From Datisca glomerata (taxonomy: Eukaryota; Streptophyta; Magnoliopsida; Cucurbitales; Datiscaceae), in the NCBI GenBank assembly GCA_003255025.1, contig QANY01003900.1:2302797-2366796 (forward strand): a stretch of 64,000 nt of DNA, given 5' to 3'. The notes under the pieces are model-generated. The model was not told the origin of the DNA. It searched no databases and saw only the letters and a program-made list of their open reading frames with translations. A program made the position numbers and the translations under genes. Positions 33,350 through 44,064 of this stretch are shown piece after piece (the first letter of the stretch is position 1; every line of letters begins with the position of its first letter).

Positions 33350-34640
33350 TTAGGGCAATCTATCACCACCATCAACAATTGGTTCTGCCAAATTATTAGA
33401 GCTCTTCACAGCAGACTTTCCTTCTTCAAAATAAGCTCTGACCAGAATATCATGGAGGTTATTTGATTTTAACCATTTATTCTCCTCAACACTAGGCCTT
33501 TTACTACCATATTTGTTTCGCCCCTCTGCCTCTGCTGCCTTGACTCCTTCTTCCATATTTTTTGCCTTATTTCTTACTCTAAAGGCTATTAGCGGAGAAA
33601 TTGAACTTTTCTACAAAAGCATCCACTTTAAATTGTCCCAAGATTACAAGCTTCTTTAAAGATTGATGAGTGATCAGTCTTCTCAGAATCCTTGCTGCTA
33701 CCCTCCACTTGGACCCCCTATTTATGTGTCATCACAACTCTTACTTCACCAGAACTTCCACATCTTTCCTCATCCAGACTTTCCTTTTTCTTATCTCTTG
33801 TAATCATAAAGTCTTTAACAAAATTGGGTGTTCTCATATTTGCTTCTGTCTTGAGCTACTCTTCATACATGTATTCTCCCCCAATTCCATCCTTAGTACG
33901 GAATCTGGTGTTATGGCATATGCTCCCACACTAAAAGAAAAAAAATAGGGAGGCACTTCAGTTTCCTCCTCACCCAGGTTCCACATTTTAAATGTGTATT
34001 AATGTTAAAGATGACTCTGACTTGAACTGATCTATCAAGAGCACCTTTGAAGGTATATTCATCAACACTACTGACCAAGCCTCTCTTGGCTGCCTGCTTC
34101 TTGACAACTAGTTCAGTACACCAGTCAGGTGGCAGGTCTTGTAATTGCACCCAGATTGGGCTAGAATCAAAAGGAATCTCTGAAGGTTGAGTCTCTCATT
34201 CGTACTTCTTTAGAATGAGAAGGTTGCCATTAAAGCTCCATTTCAACTTTCTCCATTTCCATTTTACTACCAAATTTGAACAGGAAGACATTCCTATCCA
34301 AAGCTTTAATCTCCAAAGCCTCCTTAATACCCCGACTTTTACATAGAACAAAGACCATGATTATAGCGTTAGTCATGGATATGACTTTCTTGTTGCAGAA
34401 CATAATCTAAATCCAGGATTTCATCAAACTCTTCACAAGGTGTCTCTCATTCAATATGATCACTCTCTGATGATCGAACTAGGGCAGATGAGAACTTCTA
34501 TTTATTGTGAACTAAACTTCAAAACAACTGTGAATGAAAGATAAAGAGTCTTCCAATTTTAAAACGAGACCTTGAATACAAAATCTTGAAATGAAGGTGT
34601 AAAACGGCTAACTCTTCTTGGAGAAGGTTAGCAAGCGATG
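33350..34640 (-). pseudogene. L1-type LINE ORF1 relic (DUF4283 / zinc-knuckle)
   Basis: On the minus strand the order is EEFDEILDLDYVLQQ (about 34430), a decayed DUF4283 stretch, then VQLQDLPPDWCTELVVKKQA, VDEYTFKGALDRSVQVRVIF and KCGTWVRRK (34150-33985). That is the segment that precedes the CCHC knuckle in plant L1 ORF1. CGSICH at about 33925 is the start of the knuckle, out of frame after an A-run. The tail (33350-33556) is charged and ends just before ORF2, the usual ORF1-ORF2 order. The 5' end of the LINE is placed near 34640 by loss of coding similarity. Confidence 0.75.
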
Positions 34641-35452
34641 ATTTTTCAGGTTTGTTCTTTATTTTTTATGTGATTTCCGTGACTAATTTTTTTGGTCCAA
34701 TAGTACTTTCATTTTATTTCCCTCTAAATTTGATTACTAAGGTGGTTACTTTTGTTTCATTGATATCTTTTTTTAATTTTGTTTCTTTAAAGTACATAAT
34801 TTCTATTGTTTCATTTGATATTATTATTTCAAGTTCGATAGCCATATAGTATTTGTAGTAGTCTATAATCAAACACAGTTTGAATAAAAGAATAAGAACT
34901 TGGATGTTAATTTAAATTCATGACTTATTTTTCCATTTTGATTTATTAATATAATGTAATCTAAAATCTACATTCTTAAGAAATGTTATTTTCTATTTTT
35001 TGTTTAATTTACTTATAGTAGAGTAATCACACATCATAGTTATAATTTTAAAAAATAAAGAACAGATCACTAACTATTGACATGATCAACTATGTTGTTG
35101 ATATCAATAGGAATTACAACAACGCTGATAGAGAGGAGACTATGCTAAGAGTGAGATGAGAGAGAGAGAGAGAGGTTGAAGCTTACTAAGGCACGAGGAG
35201 AAGGGAATTTTGGGAGGAAAAGAGAAATGAAGAAATCGAAATGGAGAAGCAGGTGAAGTACTCTGACTCACACGAGGAGAAGGGAATTAGGGCTTTATGT
35301 AGGATGAGATGTTTATTTTTACACTTTCGTCATGTGTCCTGATCTATCCTGCTTGGGACAAATAATCTCAGACATGTCCTGAAAATTACAAAAATTTGTC
35401 TCATCATGTGTGATTCAAGATGGTTTGCGGGCAGGATGCCTGCACTCCCTTA
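34641..35452. mobile_element. hAT-like element fragment (right end at 35452)
   Basis: The right end, TGCACTCCCTTA with GGTTTGCGGGCAGGAT just inside, is an inverted relative of the left end at 21940. GTCCTGA/GGGACAAAT motifs fill 35335-35400. A (GA)n microsatellite lies at 35155-35176 and GGAGAAGGGAATT repeats twice (35200 and 35277). The left boundary is not visible. Confidence 0.4.
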
Positions 35453-37009
35453 TCAACCAGGGAGTCAGACCTCTAGCATTTTAGAGACTTGCTAGGACAA
35501 GTTTCCTTTCCAGTAAAGTTATAACTAGGAGTAAATTAGACAAGCATCTCATGTGTTCTTTTTATAACACACCCTCTCTAGTTTCAAAACTTGTATGGGC
35601 ATTCCCTCTAGTTAAATTGTAGTCACACAAGTCCATAATATATTTATAAGAAATTCATACTGATAAGTTATTATTTTGTCACATTTATAATTTTATTTGT
35701 TTGTAAATTATAATCGTATACCAATATTTAAGAGATTTAAAATGATGGGACCAAGAGATATCAATGGGATAAAGTTGTTTTTGACTTAAGAATTAAGTTT
35801 CGAAAGATAAGAGATTATGTATTTTTTGGAATTAAAAAACTTATTTATGTAGTTTGTAATTCACGCAAATAACTATTTTTAAAACCAATTCACAATCTAA
35901 TGTTCAACCTGTTCACAGAAGAGGCTAATTTGAGTTGGGTTGTAGTTGTGCTGTTTGACTTTTTGTTTCAATAACTTTTTGATTGAAATTGACTGTTCTC
36001 TCCATGGAATGGCCAATCAGTGGTCAATGATTCTTATAACCCATCCGAGAAAGGTTTTCTTACCAATAATATTTACTTTTCTACTCGATAAATAATTATT
36101 GTTAGAGATATCAAGGAAAACAATGGAGTGAGAGATACGATTACCATAAGTCCAACGTAAATAACTTAAGTTTTCCTAGTAACTGTAGAGGAGGAAAAGT
36201 GACTCTCAAAGTCTGCATCAAACCCATAGAAACGATTATGAGCTTGAACATCCACATTCCACAACTATATTCTATTATCTGCCTTAAGTTAGGCTCTATG
36301 AAATAATTGAATGAAACATGAGAGTGTCTCAATATGTCCGAATGACCATCATCACTAGATATTGAGTCTTTCATACATTAGGGCTACTAAAAGTCTAAGA
36401 TCAATGAGCAACTAGTATCCATGTCCACAAGTCTCTCCACCTACATGTTAGGCTTCTAAGCTTAATTAATAAGTCTTATCTCACGATATAAACACAATCG
36501 TCATCAGAATTACTTATAGATAATCACTGACCTAGAGGTAGAGTTCTATGCAAATTATAACTCTAGAGCACCTCTATAAATATTACACAATTCATATTGA
36601 GGTATAAGGGTCTCTCAACCTAAATCGCATTAGTCTTTCAAAATTATATGCTGACTTGTTTGTCAGAGTATAATTGGCTAGACAGCAGGCGATGTCAAGA
36701 TAATGGTCTTGCGATATCTTTCTCACTCTTATTTTTAGGTTCACAGCGATGCTGACAGTACTTGATAATAGGTTTTCTACATCTACTATAGTGGTTCATG
36801 AAAATGTCTTGTATCATATTTGGAGTAAATCATCTTTGAGCAATGGTGTAGTATCACATTGGTGTGGACCTCTATGATATTACTCATATGATATGTGATG
36901 ATGTAATAAAAAAATATGTCTTATCCTTATTTGTTTATAGGTTACATGTGACTTGAGACCTCATTCATTATTATTTCCATACTAATGATGAGTATATAGT
37001 GCAAAGTAA
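35453..37009. other. Unassigned repeat-like sequence
   Basis: I find no gene here. The minus-strand frame at 36141-36374 has no recognisable motif. The general look (mixed, non-coding, no simple repeats) resembles LTR sequence, but no partner copy is present. Confidence 0.3.
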
Positions 37010-39198
37010 CAATACAAGAAAATGGTCTTTTAGTGACTAACTTTTTAGCCACGGAAATAAATTCGTGGCTAAAAGCTAGTTTTAGCTACCAACTTTGTAG
37101 TTGGTCGCGAAAGGTTAGATATTTTACCCGAAAAAAAGAAAGTGCGTGTGAAATGTTTCGTGAGATTTTGTAGATGAAATTTTAAATTCATCGGTAAAAA
37201 AGTTGTTTTTATCGATCAATTAATTATTTAGTTGGTAAAAGTTATCTTTTATCGATGAGACATATTGTTCATCGCGAAAGATGTACAAGTTTTATCGACC
37301 AAAGACCTTTAGCGACCAAATAAATTGTTGGTCGCTAAAGGTCTCACTACAAAGAACAATGGCGAAAGGATTTGGTATACAAATCAGTAAGCTTCCCTTA
37401 ATCTCTCATTTCTCTGGTTCCCCTCTCATTTCAAGCCCTAAAAAAATGTGCTTCCGTCTCTCACCTTCTCTGTCAGTCTCTGCGTCCTCCACGACCGAGT
37501 TCGCCCGTGACAGAGAGCTCTTCCTCGACTGACTTTGTCCGCGACAGAGAGCTTCTCCATCAATTCGTGGCTCCTCCATCACTTCAAGAGAGCTCCTCCA
37601 TTAGTTCGTGGCTCCCGCTGATACTTCTCTTCTCCTGAGATCTGTAGATAGAGTTATACGGAGGGGAATTTTGTTTTAAAGTGAAGTAGATATAGGGTTT
37701 TTCCTTTATATTTGGGGTTTTCCTTTTGTATCTATCTTTTATGCTTAATCTGAATTATAAATGGCACTTATGTTCCTGGTTTATCGAAACTGGTTTCTAT
37801 TAAACAGTTAAACGCCCTTTGTGTGCAAAGATTCTGGTTATTGAATGATTTTAACTGGACTGTGCTTTTTACTTATCAGGGTAGTGTGATCTCCCATTAC
37901 CCTATATTGGTTTCTTTTGTTTACTTGATTCCATTATTGGACATATCACATTTAGCTGCTATAGAATCTTCTAAGAACTTAACCTAGATTATCTTATTTC
38001 TTCCACTTTGGCCAGACCGTTTCTAGTCTAGCAATGTCGTTAAGCCATTGAATTTTCCATTCTTCTAGTCCATTCGATTATCTGAGATTTAGTAAATTCT
38101 AGATTTATTGTCCTAATGTCTTTCTTCTAGTGGAGTAGTTGTGTCTTACCCTTAGGTAATCAAGGCGTTTGGTAGAATCTAAGATTAGTACTGCAATTTC
38201 TATCGTTATTCTTACTCGGTAGTGATAGTCGTTCATTTTATGAGTGCGCTTGATGATGATGTTTGAATACTTTCTGATTGATGCTCATTGTTTGAAGATA
38301 ATAGTGTTAGTTTTAATTTAAAGCTTGGCTCATTGTGATGTTACATAGAAACGCATGTGCGCTTTGCGAGATGAGCCTATCGCTGAGAATGCCACACCTT
38401 GCTCCGAAGAAGAGATAGTTGAAGAAGTCCTCGAATGAAATAAAGGTCTTGGACATGGAGCCCCACCGACATCTTCCAAGAAAAAGAGTTGAGTTGAAGT
38501 TGAAAATATAGAACTAAAAAAATAAATGAAGTTAGCGGATAGGCAACTACAAAGCTTACTTGCTTGGGCTCGTCAAAACGGTTTTCCATCTCCTGATGAT
38601 GACTCAACAATAGAAATATGAGTTATAGAATACTTGTTAAGCTTTGTAGTTGTAACATCAAACTTTAAATACTATCTTCTTTATTTTTCTTTAGATACAT
38701 TTGTGAATCCAATCCTATAATGAATTATGATTCAGAAAATTTAAAAATAAATTATTATATTAATGATATATATATGTATTTATTAGAAAAATATCGGGTT
38801 TGATAAATTTTCAGATGATATTAATTGTTATTACAGGTGATATTAATTACTAATTACATCATTTTGTAATGTAAAATTTGGTCGCCGAAAATATTTCGCA
38901 ACAAAAAAATTGGTGGCAAAAAGTTTTTACAAAACGAAGCTTTTTTTTTGCAAAAGTTTTTTGTGACGAAAAGAAAAATTGGTTGCAAAAAGGTTTTGTG
39001 ATAGAATTTTTTTTGGTCGCAAAAAACCTTTGGCTACCAAATTTTGCTGATAAAACAAAAACGATGAAGTTCGCAACGAACTTATGTTTGTCACGAAAGA
39101 CTTTCGTTGGTGAAGCAAAAGCGATGAAGTTCGCGATGAATTTTTGAGGCTTTAGCGAGCAAAATTTTGGTCGCTAAAAATCCTTGTTTCTTGTAGTG
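37010..39198 (+). mobile_element. CACTA (En/Spm) element 1, short deletion derivative
   Basis: The ends are CAATACAAGAAAA on the left (one change from CACTACAAGAAAA) and TTTCTTGTAGTG on the right, flanked by the 3-bp duplication TAA (37007-37009 and 39199-39201). Both subterminal regions are full of TTGGTCGCGAAA/GTGGCTAAAAG-type motifs. An exon-like remnant at about 38345-38620 (CALRDEPIAE, EEEIVEE, GAPPTSSKKKS) parallels the last exon-like part of CACTA element 2. Most of the transposase is gone. The right end lies about 450 bp upstream of the GT90 TATA box. Confidence 0.85.
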
Positions 39199-39603
39199 TA
39201 ACATTTTGTTTATCATCGTTTGTTTGTGGATACAAGAGTAATTCATGTTGATTAAATTTTAACTTAAGTTGTATTGTATTTTGAACTCGTGTTCGTTGTA
39301 TTTATCTTAATATTAAAATAAGATGTTTTAAGTTCAATAAGATGTTCGATCAGTTCATTCCCATCCCTCCATTGTTCTAAAAACATAATAAATCTTAGTT
39401 ATATACAATAAATTTTCCCAAGTCTCCATCTAATTAAGTATAGACTCCTATACTAGAGAGGGTTATACTTTTTTGTGAGTCTTTCTTAGATTAGGCAGCA
39501 AACTACGGGCACAAACGTGAATTAGACTTCAAACACAAGAAAAATTCAGTTGCTTATTCATCAGTTTCAAAACCAACAAATTCATGAAAAACCACACAGA
39601 CAC

Positions 39604-39633
39604 ACTCTCTCTCCTCTCTCTTTTTTTCTCTCT
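39604..39633 (+). promoter_or_regulatory. CT-rich tract upstream of GT90 gene (Y-patch-like)
   Basis: TCTCTCTCCTCTC followed by more T/C lies just upstream of the TATA box. Pyrimidine patches are common in plant core promoters, though usually close to the start site. Confidence 0.4.
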
Positions 39634-39647
39634 GTAAAGACTTTGGA

Positions 39648-39656
39648 TATATAAAT
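39648..39656 (+). promoter_or_regulatory. TATA box of GT90 gene
   Basis: TATATAAAT lies 72 bp upstream of the start codon, which would place transcription start near 39680 and give a 5' leader of about 45-50 nt. Confidence 0.6.
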
Positions 39657-39727
39657 ATGAGAAATAGTTGAAGATGAGGACACTCTAAGGTTTGAAGGCT
39701 TTCAAGTTTTAGAAAGAGCAGAGAAGA

Positions 39728-42700
39728 ATGAAGAGGTATAATGGGAATCAGCTAAAAATGCTGTGGTGTGAGGCTGAGCTTCAAACGCAGAGATGGAGGC
39801 CATTGAAAAAGAGAGCTAATTCAACAACTGTGCTCCTCATTTTCTTCCTTTTCTTCTTCCTCTTTGGAACTTTATTGTACACTGGTTGGATTGATGCTGT
39901 AAGTTCTTTTTTTTTTCAACACATTGAACTGATGTTATGCCCCTTTTTAGCGATATTTGGTTTCTCTAAAGTTTGGCGTTGTTGTTGAATCCTTCTGTTA
40001 GTCATAGACTTTAACATTTATCGTATCAACATAAGCAGAAACTAGCGATTAGTATGTCATAATTCTATGGGTATAGCCTCATGTTAATTAGGCACACCAC
40101 AGACACTTCAATTCACAAATTATTAAAAACCATTGCACTAATAATACTAACAACTTATAATTATAAATCTTATTTTAGTCGCTAATTCTTTTTATTTTTT
40201 ATTCAGTCAGTATTTTCAGGCATTATCTACGAGAAAAAGATCCCAACAACCACAAAATTATCAAAAGGCCCTCAGTACCCTCTCCAATGCACCCATGGAA
40301 ACCAAACAAGGACCTGTCCTACAAACTTCCCCACCAAACACAACCCCATTAATCCTGACCGTTCATCAAACACCACATGCCCATCATACTTCCGGTTTAT
40401 CCACGAAGATCTACGGCCCTGGAAAGAGACTGGAATTACAAGGGACATGATCGAGCGGGCCCGAAGGACCGCTCATTTTAGGCTAGTGATCGTGGACGGG
40501 AAGGCCTACGTAGCTAAATATAGGCAGTCAATTCAAACAAGAGATATGTTTACTCTGTGGGGCATTTTACAACTGCTAAGGTGGTACCCTGGCAGATTGC
40601 CTGATTTGGAAATCATGTTTGACTGTGATGATCGGCCAGTCGTTAGATCAAAGGACTTTAGGATTCCAAATTCGGGCCCACCACCTCTGTTTCGATACTG
40701 CTCTGATGAGTGGAGCTTGGATATTGTGTTCCCTGATTGGTCTTTTTGGGGCTGGTACACATTCTTCATCCTTTTGTTCTATTTATCTCGTCTTTTCAAA
40801 ATTTGATCATGAATTGTTTATGTTACTGATCTTTAATTGGAATTTTGGAAAACATTTAGGATAAATTAGATCAACATTTCCTATAACTTGTCTAGTTTTA
40901 GTAAATTTGATAATTTATGCATGTCAAGAAATAACAAGACATAAAATATTGAAGAATGTTTCACACTAATTCACTATCGGCCAGAAACCTATGTGTAACT
41001 ATCGAAACTATATAGAAACACCGTGTCAGTAAAACAAAATACAAGGGGCATTGGTGTAAGTTACCCAAACGTTTATTAAGTGGAAGCATTATCCCTTTGT
41101 GCAAACCAATTATAAATTGTATTATCTAGCTCCGTAGTTCTCGACGCATCTATTATATATGATAGACAAATGTCTTAAAACCATATCTACTGTCATCACT
41201 GAAAACTTATTTTTTTTTGTTTATATTTATATATCACGCGTGTGAGTACTGTTGCTCTTCATTCAATTCTTTCAAAATCATTGACTTTTCCTCGTTCGAG
41301 AATCTCCTCCTTTCTTCCATTCCGTCCCGAAGAGTGATTGGGACATTATCAACACATAATAATAGTGAACAACAATATTAGATTTTCTGATTATAAATTT
41401 GAGTTTCAAAAATATCATAAAGATATCAAGAGTCCTAGTTTAAAAAAAACAGACAAAAGCTCATTTGGATATTGAATAACTTTAGATTACTACTCTGGAT
41501 TTACTAATCTTTAGCAAATGGATGAAGTATGAAAGATGATTGTACATTTTCTGTGTATTTAAATTTGAAAACAGGGCCGAGACAAATATAAAGCCTTGGA
41601 AAAGGTTAGTAGAGGACATGAAACAAGGAAATAAAAGAACAAAATGGAAAGACAGAGTACCCTATGCTTATTGGAAAGGTAACCCTTCTGTTGCTCCAAC
41701 CAGAAGAGACCTTCTCAAGTGCAATGTCACAGACAAATATGATTGGAACGCTCGCCTATATATTCAGGTTCACTTTCTTCCCTCTTAGTTTAGTGTTTTT
41801 TAGGATATAGAATGGACGGTCGCGATCAACTCGTCACAAAAAAGTCTAGGTGAAAAGTTCTCTGATTCTTATTTTTGTTTATTTGAACTTTTTTAAATAG
41901 ATTTGAACCGTTTGATTTAAGAACATGAGAGAATCGCGATCCATCCATTTCAAGAGAAAAAACTGAAAAACAAAATAAAGCCTTCTACTTGACTGTTTCT
42001 TTAGCTAATTTAGTCCATACAACTTAGCCTCTTTTTTTTCTTCTAAATTTTCTTTAGGACTGGGAACAAGAATCAAAACAAGGGTACAAAAAATCCAATC
42101 TAGAAGACCAATGCACCCACAGGTAACTATTTACTGTAATCTTAGTCAAAATCTTCAATTTTTTTTTGGTTTTTGCTTAATGATAATCTATTTTTTTGGT
42201 TGGAAAATAGATATAAAATATATATAGAAGGATGGGCATGGTCAGTGAGTGAGAAATACATACTAGCATGTGATTCAATGACCTTATATGTGAGGCCTCG
42301 CTACTTTGATTTCTTCATAAGAGGAATGGTCCCATTGCAGCACTATTGGCCCATTAGAGACAATAGTAAGTGTACTTCTCTCAAGTATGCTGTAGAATGG
42401 GGCAACAATCACACAGATAAGGTAACCCTTCTCTCTCTAACTAATAATTGTTTTTAAATATTAATTCATGGTGTTCGGATCAATTTTCGACTACTAACAC
42501 ATATTAGGGACGATAGAAGAAGTGAATAAAAACAATATTGATATGACAAAATTTCGTAGCAAGTATAAAAAACGATCTGTTATGCCCTTAAAGTGCATGG
42601 AATAAATTAGAAAAAAAAAGAACTGAATATGTGAGTGAGTGTAAAACAGTCAAAGTGTCGAAGTGTTGTTGCATAAATTATTAATGTATACAATCGCTAT

Positions 42701-43114
42701 TCAAATCAAACGCTTTAACATGTTTAATTTCTATTTTGGTCATTTTGACAGGCAGAAGCTATAGGGGAAGCAGCAAGCAAATTCATACAAGAGGATATGA
42801 AAATGGAGAATGTTTATGATTACATGTTCCATTTGCTAAATGAATATGGGAAGCTGTTGAAATTCAAACCTGCAATACCACCAGGAGCAGTGGAATTATG
42901 TGCTGAGACAATGGCGTGCACTTCAAGTGGAACATGGAAGAAATTCATGGTGGATTCCCTGGAATTATCTCCCAGTCATTCACTTCCATGCACTTTGCCT
43001 CCTCCTTTTGATCCTTTGAGTTTGAAGCAATTTCTTGATTCAAAATCCAATGCTATCAAACAAGTTGAAGTATGGGAACATGATTACTGGCATAGCCGAA
43101 ACATGAAGCACTAA
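39728..43114 (+). CDS. GT90-family O-glycosyltransferase (DUF821/CAP10, Rumi-like), 6 exons
   Basis: This is a type II membrane protein of the GT90 family. Members transfer sugars (glucose or xylose) to proteins or polysaccharides in the ER/Golgi; the substrate here is unknown. Exons, by GT-AG sites that keep frame: 39728-39898, 40207-40754, 41575-41767, 42058-42122, 42211-42421 and 42752-43114, giving 516 residues. Residues ~33-55 (TVLLIFFLFFFLFGTLLYTG) form one membrane anchor after a basic N-terminus. The luminal catalytic part has FRFIHEDLRPWKETGIT, LPDLEIMFDCDDRP, VPYAYWKGNPSVAPTRRDLL, QCTHRYKIYIEGWAWSVSEK, YILACDSMTLYVRPRYFDFF and HYWPIRDNSKC. All are conserved GT90 blocks in order. ETMAC and the C-terminal WEHDYW follow. 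The gene looks intact; its exact paralogue is not assignable. Confidence 0.92.
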
Positions 43115-43118
43115 TAAA
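43113..43118 (+). terminator. AATAAA overlapping the GT90 stop codon
   Basis: AATAAA overlaps the TAA stop. It is probably too early to be the used polyadenylation signal; no stronger signal is evident in the next 150 bp. Confidence 0.25.
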
Positions 43119-43393
43119 CAACCTTTTGTTTGTTAATTATTTCCATTTCGTTTAGGTTTTTTTTCCAGGATGATGTATTTGTATTTTTTTTTATAAGGGA
43201 TGCATTTGTAGTTGAAAGATCATATTTTAAAGAGATGTGAGACTATCAGTAAAATTTTATACTCGGACTACATTTAGTTAAAATTTTATACTTTGAGTAC
43301 ATAAAATGTTCAATAAGTTGGTTTTTCAGTTACTTTTTCATTGATTATATTTCAACTTTTGGGATGTCATATTTAAATGATTAAAAATAATTA

Positions 43394-43528
43394 GGACTGA
43401 GGGCAAATGACTCATGAGGGCCACAATTAGGACTGAGGGCATATGACGCATGAGGGCCACAATTAGAACTGAGGGCACATGCCTCATGAGGGCCACAATT
43501 AGGACTTAGGGCGCATGACTCATGAGGG
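43394..43528 (+). repeat. 36-bp minisatellite, about 3.75 copies
   Basis: Units start at 43394, 43430, 43466 and 43502, each of the form GGACTGAGGGC...CATGAGGGCCACAATTA with one to four changes. The last copy is cut at CATGAGGG. The repeats are head to tail with no spacers. Confidence 0.9.
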
Positions 43529-43819
43529 AGCTACGTGGTGGATATTTGAGTTTTTTAGGTCTCATTCGTACTTATCTTTTGTCTTCAGCCAAGAGAAAGA
43601 AAGGTGGGAGTTTGGGTACAATGCTGTTGACAGGTGGCGTGACAGTATTAGGCGCCTGAAGAAGAAATGACGCGTGGTAGTGCCACAATGGAGGAAAGGC
43701 TAGCTGGGATAGGATTATTGTAAATGAAAATTAAAGCATAATCACATATGATAGCAATTTGAAGAACATAATTTATTAAATGTAGATCTCATAGAAGGAA
43801 TTGAAATACTATGAACATA
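43529..43819. other. Spacer between minisatellite and copia element
   Basis: No coding signal. It contains GCGTGACAGTATTAGGCGCC at about 43638. Confidence 0.4.
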
Positions 43820-43824
43820 GGCAC
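43820..43824. other. Target-site duplication GGCAC, left copy
   Basis: Exact match to 46845-46849 on the other side of the minus-strand copia element. Confidence 0.9.
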
Positions 43825-44064
43825 CGAAGAAAACCTTAGAAAGAAGAACAAAACAGAAAGGGAAAGATGAAGAAGGAAGAAGACCATGGAAGGAAGAAGC
43901 AGATGAAGAACAATACATTGATTTCTCTCTGTCAACGAGAAGAGAACAAAGCTTTATACAAGAAGCAGACCTCTCTTCCTAAAAGAGAGGAAAATACAAA
44001 AAAAACCCCTAATAATAACAATATAAAAATATAAAATATTTACAATAAACCCGTTATGTTAACA
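43825..44064 (-). repeat. 3' LTR of minus-strand copia element
   Basis: 240 bp, on the minus strand from TGTTAACATAACGGG to ...TTTTCTTCG. It is preceded on that strand by the polypurine run GTTTGAGGGGGG. It pairs closely with 46607-46844. Confidence 0.92.

Noticed and set aside
38878..39147. 89-residue open frame near the right end of CACTA element 1
   Set aside because: It is a translation of the subterminal GGTTGCAAAAAG/TTGGTCGCAAA repeats.
40533..40864. Open frames overlapping GT90 exon 2 in other frames
   Set aside because: Shadows of the real exon.
43394..43528. CRISPR-like direct repeats
   Set aside because: The 36-bp units abut with no spacers; it is a minisatellite.
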